Of a stretch of 64,000 nucleotides of DNA, positions 49,111 to 62,800 are shown piece by piece. Position 1 is the first letter of the stretch, and the number at the start of each line of letters is the position of its first letter. The translations under genes and the position numbers were made by a program. This DNA comes from Pachypanchax playfairii (taxonomy: Eukaryota; Chordata; Actinopteri; Cyprinodontiformes; Aplocheilidae). The stretch lies in assembly GCA_006937955.1 (NCBI GenBank), contig SSNP01000024.1:2629769-2693768 (forward strand), written 5' to 3'. The notes under the pieces are model-generated. The model made no database searches. It was given only the letters and a program-made list of their open reading frames with translations, and had not been told where the DNA came from.

Positions 49111-51834
49111 GAGCAAACAGGTTGCCAGTATAACTTTGTTGTTTTGGATTTTTTGTTTTTATTTGTTTGGTGCAACCTTTTGGGAAGTGGGTGTCCCATC
49201 AGAGCTAATCAGATCTGAGTGGTTTTTTTTTTTGTTTGTTTATCAGCTTAAATAATGTTTTCTTTTCTTCCCCTTCTAATCAAACACTCACTTATTCATC
49301 AGACAAACATTCCCATGAGCTTCTATGAGGATGTGTTTTGGAACATAGCTACCGTGAAATTATTTACATTTCAATTTTTTCTTTCCACAGATAAGATTTG
49401 TTGTTTATTTATTTATTTTTCTTCTCTGTTCCATGACACTCAAATGTTGCTAATGTTCCACCTCAGTCTGACTTGAGGAAAAAGATCCAAATTTAAAAAG
49501 CTGTTTTTCTAGCGACACATCAAATTTCGAGCTTAATATGCCTTTAAATAGTTGGTGATCATTCTTCATTCATTTCTCATATTTCACAGTTCACATCAAA
49601 AGAGTGTCTTCCCATCTCTTTACAGCCATTCACCTCTTTTTTTTTTTAGACCTTTCTATCAACCAAATTGACCTACTTTCACTTTGAATACTTCAGAAAT
49701 AATTTATTTCTTCTTGTTTATTTTTTGCTTCAATTTTAAATCAGCTGTTGTTGTGGTCTAATTGTTAACAGTTATTTCATTTATGACTTAGATTATAGAT
49801 CATAACTTTAAACACTGTAGGGTATCTAAGTCTAATTTAGGTCAGGAAGAGTTTTAGACATGAGAGTGGGTGAAGATAAGAAAGAAAAGTTGGTGTCTGG
49901 TTTAGTCTCCAGGCCTCTTGCAAACTAGTAATGAGTGGAGCTAATTAATTTTGACTCTGCCAACAGATGGCTAAAGCCACATGGCAGCCACTAAGGGAGG
50001 TAGACTCCTCTTTCCTCTCTCTCTCTCTTTTTCTGTTTTTCTTTACCCGTCTCTGTCCATCATTCCAGCGCCACTCACTGTTAACCCCCTAAGTGTGTGT
50101 GTCTCAAAGTTGTCACTTGTGGTGAGAGATTCAAATTGATCTTCAGCTAAAAAAGGCCTTGGAAGCTGATAAAAACGGCCCACTTTTAAAGTGGTCACCT
50201 CAAAACACCTTGAGTTCAACATGAGACAGTGAAAATAGTGTGTGTTCGCGTTCCTCAGGTTTAGATATGTTTGTAGAAGCGGAAGACGGTGAATGGATAA
50301 ATGATGGAACACAGTTTCTGTATTAATGACTACATTTGTCCGCAGTTTCACTCGCTCATGTAAACACCACTTCAACATCATATTGGTACCCCACACTTAA
50401 ACCCGCATACACACACATACAAACAGCCACAAGCCACTTAAATCTCATTCTCCAGCATTCACACCACACATACACACACAGAAGCCACACGACAACCACT
50501 CTGGCGTTTCTGCAACCAAAGCCATTTGTGAGGAGTTTCCCTGAGTACTTGAGTGGAGAAAACACATTAAAGTTTAACTGGCGCAGGAATGAAAGGGAAG
50601 AAGACAGAATGAAAGAAAAAAGGACAGCGGTGTGTCACACGGATTATTCTCCTGCTCGCCTTTTCATCTTCTTGACTGAATAGAGGTTGTAAGAATCATG
50701 AGCAGAGATGATAATCATGTATTGGAAAGAGTATTGATATTCGGTAACAAGTCCGCCAACACTATTGATGCATCTTTATATTGCATAGTGTCACACCATT
50801 TAGCAGAATGAGCAGTTGTGAACACATTTATTTCTGTTTCGTCAGAGTTAGAGTCAGCTGTTCACTCTATGTCACAAACTAAAAGGGATTTATGGAGAAA
50901 AAAAAAAATCAAGAAATTGCATGTTACTCCAGCATCCTTTGCTGTAAAAAAGGGTTTCCCCTTTCTTACCAAACAGTGAATGTTGCAGGAAAAATAACAG
51001 ATAAATTTCAAAACGGAATGGAAAGAGAAGAAAAGGGCTGTGAAAGTAGGGAACAGATGGGGTAGCTGGCAAAGCACGTGGCACACTTTGCATGGGAGAG
51101 TGTGTATGTGTGCGACACACAATAGTGGTAATTATCGTAGCCACTGTGTGCAGAGGGCTTGGCAGTATAGTGTCTGATGTATGTGTGTGTGTAAGGGGGA
51201 GGGGGGGGTATGGAGAGAAAGGGGACAGGCAGTCAAACAGTAATATAATCATAGTTCTTTGTGTGAGCGAGAGCAGAGGGCAGCTCAGTGTCAGCTGTTA
51301 TTGAGTGCTTATCCCCTAACGGCCTCCCGTGCTCACGCACACACATATACACACAATATACAGCCATGTCGATAAAATCATGCTGTTCATACGTTCATGC
51401 TCAGCCACTTTCACATGCCAGTTCCTTGGAAAAATGTTTAAACTTAATCTGACATGTATTGAAGGCTTCCTGGTGGTTGTGACAGGTGACAGTTTGATCT
51501 GCTAATGCTAAACCTTTGTCAGTAGCTAACATAACACACTGGAAGCAAGCTTTATTCATCCAACAGCTGATCATTTGTTACCTACTGCACATGAAAGCTC
51601 CTGTGCTTGAAATTTTTAAGCCTGTAAATATTTGTTTAAACCTTAACTAATTCAATGTTTTATAACACACAGTATAGGGTTATGGGATACAGCTGCTTCC
51701 TGTATGATTGTTGGTTTATTGGAGACTAGCAATGTATTTGAGCACAATACTTAGTTGTGTTTAAGTTTAAGGTGGTAACCAAAATGCAAAGTATTAAAAA
51801 AACAAACCAAAATGACAGTATGTATAAACATATA

Positions 51835-53436
51835 CAGTGGGGCAAAAAAGTATTTAGTCAGCCACCAATTGTGTAAGTTCTCCCACTTAAAAAGATCAGA
51901 GAGGCCTGTAATTTTCATCATAGGTATACCTCAACTATGAGAGACAAAATGAGGAAAAAAAATCCAGAAAATCACATTGTCTGATTTTTAAAGAATTTAT
52001 TTGCAAATTATGGTGGAAAATAAGTATTTGGCCAATAACAAAAGTTAATCTCAATACTTTGTTATATAGCCTTTGTTGGCAATGACAGAGGTCAAACGTT
52101 TTCTGTAAGTCTTCACAAGGTTTTCACACACTGTTGCTGGTATTTTGGCCCATTCCTCCATGCAGATCTCCTCTAGAGCAGTGATGTTTTGGGGCTGACG
52201 CTGGGCAACACGGACTTTCAACTCCCTCCAGAGATTTTCTATGGGGTTGAGATCTGGAGACTGGCTAGGCCACTCCAGGACCTTGAAATGCTTCTTACGA
52301 AGCCACTCCTTCGTTGCCCGGGCGGTGTGTTTGGGATCATTGTCATGCTGAAAGACCCAGCCACGTCTCATTTTCAATGCCCTTGCTGATGGAAGGAGGT
52401 TTTCACTCAAAATCTTACGATACATGGCCCCATTCATTCTTTCCTTTACACGGATCAGTCGTCCTGGTCCCCTTGCAGAAAAACAGCCCCAAAGCATGAT
52501 GTTTCCACCCCCATGCTTTACAGTAGGTATGGTGTTCTTTGGATCCAACTCAGCATTCTTTCCCCTCCAAACACGACAAGTTGAGTTTCTACCAAAAAGT
52601 TCTATTTTGGTTTCATCTGACCATATGATGTTCTCCCAATCCTCTTCTGGATCATCCAAATGCTCTCTAGCAAACCGCAGACGGGCCTGGACGTGTCCTG
52701 GCTTCAGCAGGGGGACACGTCTGGCACTGCAGGATTTGAGTCCCTGGCGGCGTAGTGTGTTACTGATGGTAGCCTTTGTTACTTTGGTCCCAGCTCTCTG
52801 CAGGTCATTCACTAGGTCCCTCCGTGTGGTTCTGGGATTTTTGCTCACCGTTCTTGTGATCATTTTGACCCCACGGGGTGAGATCTTGCGTGGAGCCCCA
52901 GATCGAGGGAGATTATCAGTGGTCTTGTATGTCTTCCATTTTCTAATAATTGCTCCCACAGTTGATTTCTTCACACCAAGCTGCTTACCTATTGCAGATT
53001 CAGTCTTCCCAGCCTGGTGAAGGTCTACAATTTTGTTTCTGGTGTCCTTTGACAGCTCTTTGGTCTTGGCCATAGTGGAGTTTGGAGCGTGACTGTTTGA
53101 GGTTGTGGACAGGTGTCTTTTATACTGATAACGAGTTCACACAGGTGCCATTAATACAGGTAACGAGTGGAGGACCGAGGAGCCTCTTAAAGAAGTTACA
53201 GGTCTGTGAAAGCCAGAAATCTTACTTGTTTGTAGGTGACCAAATACTTATTTTCCACCATAATTTGCAAATAAATTCTTTAAAAATCAGACAATGTGAT
53301 TTTCTGGATTTTTTTTCCTCATTTTGTCTCTCATAGTTGAGGTATACCTATGATGAAAATTACAGGCCTCTCTGATCTTTTTAAGTGGGAGAACTTACAC
53401 AATTGGTGGCTGACTAAATACTTTTTTGCCCCACTG
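51835..53436 (-). mobile_element. Complete Tc1-type DNA transposon, copy 2 (1602 bp, inverted)
   Basis: Same length, tips and 200-bp inverted repeats (51835-52034 and 53237-53436) as copy 1, in opposite orientation, flanked by TA (51833-51834 and 53437-53438). Differences seen by eye from copy 1 (copy 1 coordinates): 15862 A/G, 15889 T/G, 15906 A/G, 16008 C/T, 17006 A/G, 17032 G/T. The 17006 change falls in the inner direct repeat of the element's 3' end (tgacc to tggcc) and could weaken transposase binding. It lies antisense to dscaml1. Confidence 0.95.
52051..53073 (-). CDS. Tc1-type DD34E transposase, intact, copy 2
   Basis: 340-residue transposase identical to the one at 15965-16987 except for Ile instead of Thr at residue 15, in the first helix of the N-terminal DNA-binding region. 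Ile is probably ancestral or neutral: many related Tc1 proteins have RNKIVDLH there, as far as I recall. The catalytic D153, D244 and E279 are present with 34 residues between the last two, and the glycine-rich box is intact. It is transcribed from the minus strand, so antisense to the host gene. Full length without stops indicates a recent insertion. Confidence 0.97.
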   Translation of the reverse strand: MAKTKELSKDTRNKIVDLHQAGKTESAIGKQLGVKKSTVGAIIRKWKTYKTTDNLPRSGAPRKISPRGVKMITRTVSKNPRTTRRDLVNDLQRAGTKVTKATISNTLRRQGLKSCSARRVPLLKPGHVQARLRFAREHLDDPEEDWENIIWSDETKIELFGRNSTCRVWRGKNAELDPKNTIPTVKHGGGNIMLWGCFSARGPGRLIRVKERMNGAMYRKILSENLLPSARALKMRRGWVFQHDNDPKHTARATKEWLRKKHFKVLEWPSQSPDLNPIENLWRELKVRVAQRQPQNITALEEICMEEWAKIPATVCENLVKTYRKRLTSVIANKGYITKY

Positions 53437-55439
53437 TATGTATAAATAAATGCATCTGTGGGTAAAACTGCTACATCCTTTTTACCTTATTTCGTTCATT
53501 TATTGCCATTGGATGGAGGAATCATGCACACATACGGTACAGTGACTTATAAATGACCAATTGGTTTGGTTGGATGTTTTTTTATGTTAACTAGAAAGTC
53601 AGAGGTTATATGTTCATTCCTGGAGTCTGGCAAGTGGACTTTTACTTTGAAGGGCAGCACATGCAGTAGGAAAATGTTTGTACTTTTACAGATTGGAAGA
53701 AAAAATTAAGAAAGCAAGAGTAATGGGGAAGAGTTAAAATCAAAACAATGAAATGTAAAATAAAATCCAAAAGTTTGAAATTACTTGAAAATAAACATAA
53801 CATTAACATTAACAAAATATATATTTATTTAATCCAGGATTAATTATTTGTTTTAATTTTTGTTGTATTTTTTTAATGAAATTAATTATTGTCATTTTTG
53901 ACCCTCAAGTCATTCCATAGCTTCAAGAACATCGAACCATAATGAACGAACTAAGACTTTCAGTCCGATGCTTGTCCTTAAATTGCCTCATGTAATCAAA
54001 CCACATAATATTCATCTTCAGTGTTAACTTACATTTAGGACTGCTGTGTATATTTCTAAGTAGGACACAATTATTTTCCAGCTGGTGTTTTGGGGCAAAA
54101 TAAATCTGTTGGTTCAGATTTTTTAAAAGAGAGACTGAACACAATTAATGTGAATAAAATACTAAAAATAGAATAAATAAAATAGCAAAAAAAAGCTATG
54201 TTTCATTGAGTGTCATCTTTGTCCATTAATAGATTTTTATTTCTAACTGAATACAGAGAGGCTAGACAAGCAGACAGGCAAGGATAGAGAACACAATGGA
54301 CATGAGTCTGAAACACAAAAGTTGGAGTAGTGATGTGTTAAGCACCGAGTGTGATATGATGCCTGTTTAGGACTCATAAATAATTCCCTGGCCTGGTCTT
54401 GATCTTTCAGCCCTGAGGAAATCCCTCCACAGACCAGGAAAAATACACAGGGCAAATCTTCTCCTGACCTTTTCACTTTATTCCCACACAAATCACACTG
54501 AAGCTTCCTCAGACATCTCTTCTTCAACATGGCCTCTTTCTGTCTCTTGACCCTCTCTTACTGTCTTTTTCTAGCTTTCCTTCAGCTCCACAGGGATCAG
54601 CTTTGCTTCTACACATATGTGATGATAAATAAATGTTTCCCTTTGTCTCCTCATCAATAATTCAGGCTTACTTTAAGTGCTGCTGTGGGGGGATTACGTT
54701 CTTTGTCTTTGCCCTCTTTTGTTCCCTTTTGGCTCATTTCTTTCCACCTCACCTACATCCCTCCAGCTGATACAAGAGACGGAAAACTCAGAAAAGCACT
54801 TACAATCTCTTCCAGTCACTCAAAACCTGTTGCTTTGAAAAGCAAGACTGAGCAACAGGAGAAATAAGTAAGAACAAAACAAATCAGATGTTTAACATAT
54901 TGTTAAAACAGGATTATTTTTAATCAGATTACAAAAATAAAATGTGTTGAAATTGACTTTCATTATCAAATGCTATCATTCATAACAATCACATACCATT
55001 TCCTTTATGAATTATTGTTTCTGTCATTATTTCTTGCAATCTTGTCAACATTAATCTCTTGTTTCTGTTTTTATATACTCAACCTTTACATTCATATTTT
55101 CAGAGCTTTGTTAACTTGTTAAAGAAGTGTAATTTTTGGCATTTTATAAGCTCATTTTTACATCATTTGTAACTGGGGTACATATTTTTTGTCACTATGT
55201 TCAAGTGCAGTGGCAATTTGTTTGAAGAATAATTTAACTTCCCACTGGACTGAAGGAAAACGTCAAAACAAAAGGGAAAATTGAGGGTTTTCACAGCCGA
55301 AATAAATCTGTGTCACTGTAATGACATGATATTCCTCACTGATGGCACTTGTATGGTGACCATGACATGTTTGTGTGTTTGAATATTTAAAGCTCCCAGT
55401 CATATCTTTTTGACTGAATAAAATAGTTTATTGCCTAAT

Positions 55440-55750
55440 GGTGTCCTGTCACACAAATTTCATGACTTTATGATTACCGTATTTCTGAGGTATTAACCTG
55501 TAATCNTTAAAAAAAAAAAAAAAAAAAAACATTTGGAAAAACTAATTTCCACACTTTCAAGCTCAGAGTAATCTGACTGCTTGAAAATTGACCTTGATTT
55601 GGGCCTGTACTCATTAATATTAATTACACTAATTTGCTGGACTCAGATTGGCTAACAGCTAGTTTACAAGATGACAACTTCCTGTATCCTCCCACACTGC
55701 GCATGAGCAACAGTGCTAAGGCTGTCCAAGTGACATACCTAATAACATCC
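55440..55750 (-). mobile_element. Divergent partial copy of the TTAAAGAGGCC family
   Basis: Retains 'catgactttatgatta', 'tgaggtattaacctgtaat', 'gctggactcagattggctaac' and 'acactgcgcatgagcaac' in the order of copies B and C, with much divergence and no clear tips. It contains an undetermined base (N at 55506) followed by a poly-A run, a likely sequencing difficulty. Confidence 0.55.
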
Positions 55751-56290
55751 TGCATAAAGCCAATTTATAGGAGATTTCCAAACGGGACCAGCAGAGATGG
55801 AACTTTAATTTCGAGACCAACACCCCTCTGGACGGGGATTATGAGTGGAAGGAAGTGCATGCAGAGCCCCACTCACACCCCACTGCCAAGTTAACGATAA
55901 GTTCCGTTAGCGGAAGTAATTTGTCCCACAAATCTGGATTTTTCAGCAATATGTGCACTTTGTAAGTCCAACTGGAGCATAGCACAGCAATGCTGACAGT
56001 CCGCCATGTTTGCTACTGAACAACTGAGGAAACTTTGCAGGTGTGGTCTAACTGCGGTTTTTAAACTCACCTGATTCCAACATGCAAATCACTATAAACT
56101 GGAATTAAATGTTTGGAAACTTTAAAAATGGAAGCTGCTCCGCTCAAAACAGAGATCTTCACTATTTGAAAGAAAAAGGAGCAAAATATGGCCCCAAGAG
56201 CCAGTAGCAGGTCCTGGATAATATCAATACAACCTCTTCAAACCCACAAATAAATAAAGAACCTAAAATAACATAATGAAAAACAGGGCA

Positions 56291-56844
56291 TTAAAGAGGC
56301 CCTTCCATTAAAAACTGTTTTTCTGAGGATTCTGTTGAATATTTTAGCTCCACAGGTGTTCTTACCTTCATAGTGGGTGTGAAAACAGGTCAACAACTCC
56401 TCTTTCAGTTTTAATCTCTCAAACTACGCAGGTGGCGATAAAACCCGAGTTCTCCCGAGTCCGAACGGCCTGTATCTGTTTCATCACAACTCCTTTGTTC
56501 GTTAGTATTCGGCAGCTCCCGCAGTTGAAACCCCGCCTAGCATGCTGCTGGCTAAAAACTGTCGCATAAGACAGCAAACAAGAAGAGAGAATGTCTGATG
56601 TTACCATGCGCAGTGGGGGCAGGAAACAGTATACCTTGCTCTCATAGGCTAGTTTGTTAGCCAATCTGAGTCCAGCAAATTCAAATAATTAAAATGAACG
56701 AGCTTATGGAACCAGCCGAATTTTAACGCAGACAGATTGAAAGGTCTGTTAATAAGTGTTTCCTGACGTTTTTTAGATATAAAATGTTTCATATACTAGT
56801 TAATAAGAAATAACCATGAAATTTGTATGAAATGGCCTCTTTAA
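56291..56844 (+). mobile_element. TTAAAGAGGCC repeat family, copy D
   Basis: Best-bounded copy: TTAA at 56291-56294 then AGAGGCCCTTCC; right end AAATGGCCTCT then TTAA at 56841-56844. Same orientation as copy A (18319), inverse of B and C. 554 bp, non-coding. The 81-codon minus-strand frame inside is incidental. Confidence 0.8.
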
Positions 56845-59800
56845 CTTTTTGAGTAACATAAACCTAATTTTCACATTTCTCCTAAAAACCTTTATGCAAC
56901 ATGTCAAATCAGTACAAAGAGGTTTTTCATTAATCTGCTTTACATAGGTTCATTGGGGTTTTTTTCTACAGCTAATATCCATATGCTTTGAACATGTAGA
57001 AAGAGGAAATTCATTTACTGTATTTTTTGTTTGTTTATCAAAATATAACTAGATAATCCTGGGCACTGCAGTGTGCATGCAACCTGACAGTATGAAATGC
57101 CTGGAAGAGTGTGTCAGCATTTGGTGAGGCAATCTATAATATCTGAGTGTCACTGTGGTCCACAAGCTTCCCGGCAGCTGTGTATCTGATGTGATGTGCA
57201 CTGTATGTTGTGTGTCATACCAAAACAGCTGTTCCAGCATGGGGCTGCTGGGCACCTGTATTTGTTCATGTTTGGGTTATTGTACTGTATCCATGTGTAT
57301 TTGGAGGGCAAACTGCCTTGTATCACTGTCACTCAGGGAAACAGAGAAAGACACTGATGCTCTTTCACTCTGACACTTATCTGACAGTACTGTCCTTAAC
57401 TCATACCCTCCTCCAGGCAGATAGATGCATTTATGTGTTTCTTACAGTCAAATCACATAAATATGACAACCACAGTCTGACCTGAAGTCCGTTCCTCTCT
57501 TCCACAATCATTCTTTGACTGTCTTACTCCATTTGACCCTTTTTTTTTCAACATTCCTAGTATAGCCATAAGATATATTTATATATTTTGACAATCATTT
57601 TTCATTTTGTGACCAATGTCTTAAGGGACTTTTACTGTCTAAAGGAGGGAAATTACTACATTTATATCCTGTTTACACTAAAACAAGTATTTGTTCATTT
57701 TTGATGAGAAAAAATTGTTTTGTTTTTTTTCCAAATGTTTTCCATTTTTTTTTATTCAGATTTAAGTATTTTCATGTGTTCTTGGCAAATGAAATTGTGG
57801 GCAAAACAATGAAGCTACAGATATACACCCATCTTTGATTCCTGTCTCTTACATGTTCTGGAAAACCACAAGCCCCAGAGGCTGTTTTACAGTTTTTGCA
57901 ACATCTGAATTGATCCTGTCACCATTATGCCCCTTTCACACAGCAGGAAGACCCTGCTACAATGCAAAGAAAGGAACCAGAACGTAGATGGTCTTTGCAG
58001 AGTCTTTAATAGTGCCCTTACCAGCACAAAAACACGTACGCACATATCCACACATACGCATCACCAAACCTCCTTAATATTCTTACATTCAAAACTCTTG
58101 GAGCTATTTGTAATATCCCTATAATAGTGGTTATCAGCAACAAATATATTTGGACTGTTTTGTTTTGTGTTCGTTTTTGTTGTTTTCTATGATGCAAAAT
58201 TAAAAATGCCAACCCAAAGCTTATCACGCGTTAGAATCCTACTAATACAGCGTGGTCTTCCAGGGTGTAGCTGCATCCTGACAGTTGTGCCATGGCAGTG
58301 CCAGAGACATAATGTGATCGTAGGCGTACATGGAACGATCTTCACGGGAACTTGCTGCTGACATATAGAGCACAATGAGAGCACACAGAAAGAGCGTGTG
58401 TCTCGACGACTTGGAAAATAGCGTGGAAAATGTATTTTGCATGGACTGAGATCAGTATCATGAATGTCTTCACACTGATGAAGATTTGAAGATGTGAAAA
58501 AAGCCATAAAGTTTGATTGAGTGCAAATGATGGACAAAACCACCAAGCCACAGTAAATTTGATAAACTCTAATCGTACCCAGTATGTTCTTCTTTTGTGT
58601 TTCTATGAATTGTTATCATTAAAACTATTTTTGCTCACAGTATAATTTGGCATTTTAAAAAAGAAAAAATGTGATTAAAATAAAAAAGTACACATGGTTT
58701 GAAAGACAGTGTCCTAAGCAAACTTTGAATGCACATATTAAATAAATGACAACAAAGGTGCACCATGTTTTGGCCCCAAACATCTGCATTAGTGCAGATG
58801 TCATTCGGACAGTGACGCTGTTCAGGATTTGATGGTTTTGTGTTTCTACCACAATTTTGTCCTGTAGGGGGCACGTGACTTTGACTCTCAGCAGAAATCT
58901 GTAGGCTAGTTGTGCATGTTGTTTTTGGCACCGTTGCTTTATCTAAAAAAAAAAAACTTTTTGCATGTAATAAAATTATGACATTAAATTTTGAGTCCAA
59001 TTCTCGAATGTCTTTATGAAATCAGTCTCATAAAAGGTTGGACGTGTACCTGAAATGAGTGGACAAGTAGAGAAATATTAGTTTTTGTTATACTTTTACT
59101 TCAAAAATCTAGTCTCTGGGGTCATTATGCACCGAATTCCTGGGGTTAGGTCATGGCATACAAATACATACAAATGTGCTCTCACACAGTAAGCAGTCTT
59201 GTTCTGGCAGCACCTCTCGTAATCCCTCAGACAAATTACAGCGTTTTCTCCTTCTCCATTCTCCTCCTCCACTTCCCTCGTTCTGCTCTCTCTTTCCAGC
59301 TTCAATTGGATTTGGATAAAGATGGCTTTTCCTTTTCTTCTTTATTCTTCCCTGCTTTGGCTAAAAAGGGATTTGCCCGAGGAAGATTACACACAAACAC
59401 AGATATGTGCACGCTGTATTTGAGGAAAAGCATCTTTACTAACAAACATCCCACTCCACAAACGCCCCCACCAACCCCCTCACCCCATCCCCTTTTTCTT
59501 TCACTATAACGATGCTCTTTGTAGCCATCGGTCAACAACCTCTCTGGCTTTTGCTTTCTTTTCTTTTCTCTTTCACAGTCAGTCACTCAAACTGTTTACT
59601 GGTTTAGCATTTTGCTTTTCTGTGACCTCTCCACTCCTGGTGTTCCTTCTTCTCCTCCGTCTTTATCTCATTATTGTCCTCCACACTCTTGTCAAGGAGG
59701 AGGTTCAGAGCTGACCTCCTGCCAGTCTGCTAAAAACAGACGAACTTGTGTAATGTTCGTGTGTACCTGGGTTTCTATTTCAACATCATACAATAAATAA

Positions 59801-62800
59801 AAACAGCCTGAGTAACAGATAGCTCAACCATTTTACCCAACAGAGTGTAGTACGTATAGTATAAGGCTGTTAAGACACACTGGAAGAGGAAGTAGCCCCT
59901 TTAGGGACTAATTTGTGTGTATATGCGTTGTGGTAAAGCGAGTCGATGGTGCTTTGACTGAATAATTGAAGGGTGGAGGCAGATGACGGTCTGAACCCTG
60001 ACCCTGAACCTCAGACAAGACAACAATCAATAACAGAAAAGGAACAATACTCTACACATATATAAGTACACAGTGCAGTGTGTTTACTGTACGGCGAGAC
60101 AGTTCATTGCTGTCACTATATATGATGTATGGAGTTTGTTTTTCTTCACCCTGAGGGAATTTGCATTATGCGAACTGGAACAAGGGTTTCAAGTGTTTTT
60201 GTAGGTTTTTACAGGTAACTTTTGTTACCTTAGAGTGTAAACACAGTTTTAACATAATAATGGCCAACATACAAAAATTGTTGTGACGATGTCTATATGT
60301 GGACAGGAAGATGCATTTGTTTTGAGCTGTACAGACAGTTGGTAAAGATTTCTTCCCTCTCTCACTCTCTCCCTCCCTGGGCCACCAGTAGTGGTAATGG
60401 GGAGGGACCTGTCAGCTCACTTAATGCAGCTAATGTTTGCCTGTGCCTCGGGACACGAGCACAGACACACACTGTCCTGATACACACACAGTGCCCTGTT
60501 CTTTTTCTCTGTCACCACTCTGTCACATTCCCTCTCTTCTGCATCCTTCTTGTTCTTCCTGCTTCTTCTCTCATTCTCGAGTTTCTAAATATTTCTTAGC
60601 TTCTTATCACTGTGTGGATCTTTTTTCTACAATATTCATTAGAAACACCTTGCCTGTCAACATTACCAGTCTGTTTCTGAAAGGACAAATTTCTTTCAAA
60701 AATAGCTGAAGTATTTAAATAAAATTTAAAAAAAACTGTCAGATCAAAGATAAAAAAGCTTTCTGCATTTTTGTTTACAGACTGAAAATCCAGTGAAAAT
60801 GAGACATAAAGGAAGACATTCAATATATCTATGCTTTCAAAATAAGTAAATAGGCTCATTCATTCTTAAATAAACAAAGCATGTTGTACTACATGATAAA
60901 AGAAATGTAAAAGTGAGTTTATTTTAGGAGGAACTGAATGATCTCAAACTCAAAATAACTCAAAATAAACTATAGTACCGTGTTGATAATAAAGCAGGAA
61001 CTTGAGCATTTGCTGCTGTTTATGGGTGAACTGTGTGGGTAAAAAAGCAGGATGTGTTCACAATATTCTAAAACCTCAACACAATATATTTTTATCAAGA
61101 AGTTGCATTTTTCCCAACACCCAAAAAAGGCATTCTGATGACAAAACTTTACCTTTTCCTTGTAAAAACCCTACAGATGTGCTGGCATAATGCAACATAA
61201 ACAAATCTAAACTGGTAGAACGTGCAGGAAATGCCATAAACATGCAGTGGAGCTAAATAAAAAACAAATGGCTTTTAGAAATAAAAAATACTTCTATTTT
61301 GTTCCTTTTTTCATTCACCCGTGTTCTTGTTTCACTCCATCTACTCCTCTCCATGCTCCATCACTCTGATGAATATCACCCAAGTCAGAGATGCAGAGGA
61401 ATCTCTCTCTCATCCCCCCGTTTATCTTTAGCTGCCCCGTCTTTCTGTGATTTCCTTACCCACCTCCATTTTCCTCCCTTTTTCTGCATATGTGGACCTC
61501 ATTCTCTCTCATTATGATGATGCGAGGTTCAGCTTCAGTTGCTTGCCCATTAACAAACAAGCAGCTATGGCAGCAACACGCCTTGTCTTTCTGTATATTG
61601 CAGGCAGCCTCACGAGACAGGCTCTGCTCTGCATACTCATTTACAAAACAGTAACTTCAAAAATGGCCAATGTTTGTTCTGCTCTAATGCTCGAATATGA
61701 TACTTTGGTTTTCTGTATTACAGCACAGAGAATGTGGCTTGCACACATAGACATCCTGAATGACCTTGGCGGATGCCACCTCTTGCCAAATTTTGCAATG
61801 CCAGCCCTTGATGAGACTTCCCTCCTACACATGTTGACGTTAAAAGGGATTGGCCAGATTAGTAGAAAGACAAGGGGGCTTTAATTTAAAACAATAAGAG
61901 TAAGAGGTTGGGCATGTTGACAGAAAGGGATTTTTCATGCTATTCTACTCTCTGGAATATGAGACTAGGTTTATATGTATGTATAAAAAGAGAGTTCATT
62001 AACTGGTGGATTTGGATTAGCAGGATGATGTTCACACCCACCTCAGTAATATGCCAAGAGAACCACAAAAAGAGCATGACTGAAGGAAGATAATAGTCAA
62101 ATAGCTTTGAGCTGAAGACCTGAAAAGAAACATAGTGAGTAATTACGCATGCTGCACCAATTTTTATGTTATTTTTTCAGAGAAGGATGTAGAAAAGAAA
62201 ATTAAAACAAAACCAAAAACCAAACAGTCGCTCAAAAGGCACTAAAACAAATCATGTTCCTGTACATGATAAAACAACACATAATGTCTCTTTTTAAATT
62301 GTGTGTTGTTTCAATATCGATAATCCGATTTCTTTGTTTTGTTGATGTTTTGTTGATGTTTTGTTGATGTTTGTTGACGTTGTCATCACACCAGATCAAT
62401 AACTGCCCTGTAAGATCTTTCATTATTTTTACTAAAGAGTGTTATCAGTAAATTTGTGCAAAATTGAGCAATATAGTCATAAAGCAGCAATATAAGGAAC
62501 AAAGGACTTAGCACTCATCCTTGCAGAATCCCTGTACTCAGTTAAAATACATAAAATATTAGATCCAGCACCATGGATAGCACCTTAGATTTTTACTAGA
62601 TTCATTCCCATTGGGGCCATGCAAAAGGGACCTTCACATATTGTAGAACAGATTAATTTTGGATTGTTTTACACAGACAATAAAGTTCAAGGAAATTTTG
62701 TTATTATTATTATTGTGTAACAACCAAAAGATGTGGGGGCATTGTGAGCAATCCAGTGAGGTGACACAAGGTGATACAATTCTCCGTGTATAATTTGTTA

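Noticed and set aside
55506..55530. N base and poly-A run, considered as a retroposed gene tail
   Set aside because: The run interrupts a diverged copy of the TTAAAGAGGCC family; no upstream coding sequence or target duplication is seen.
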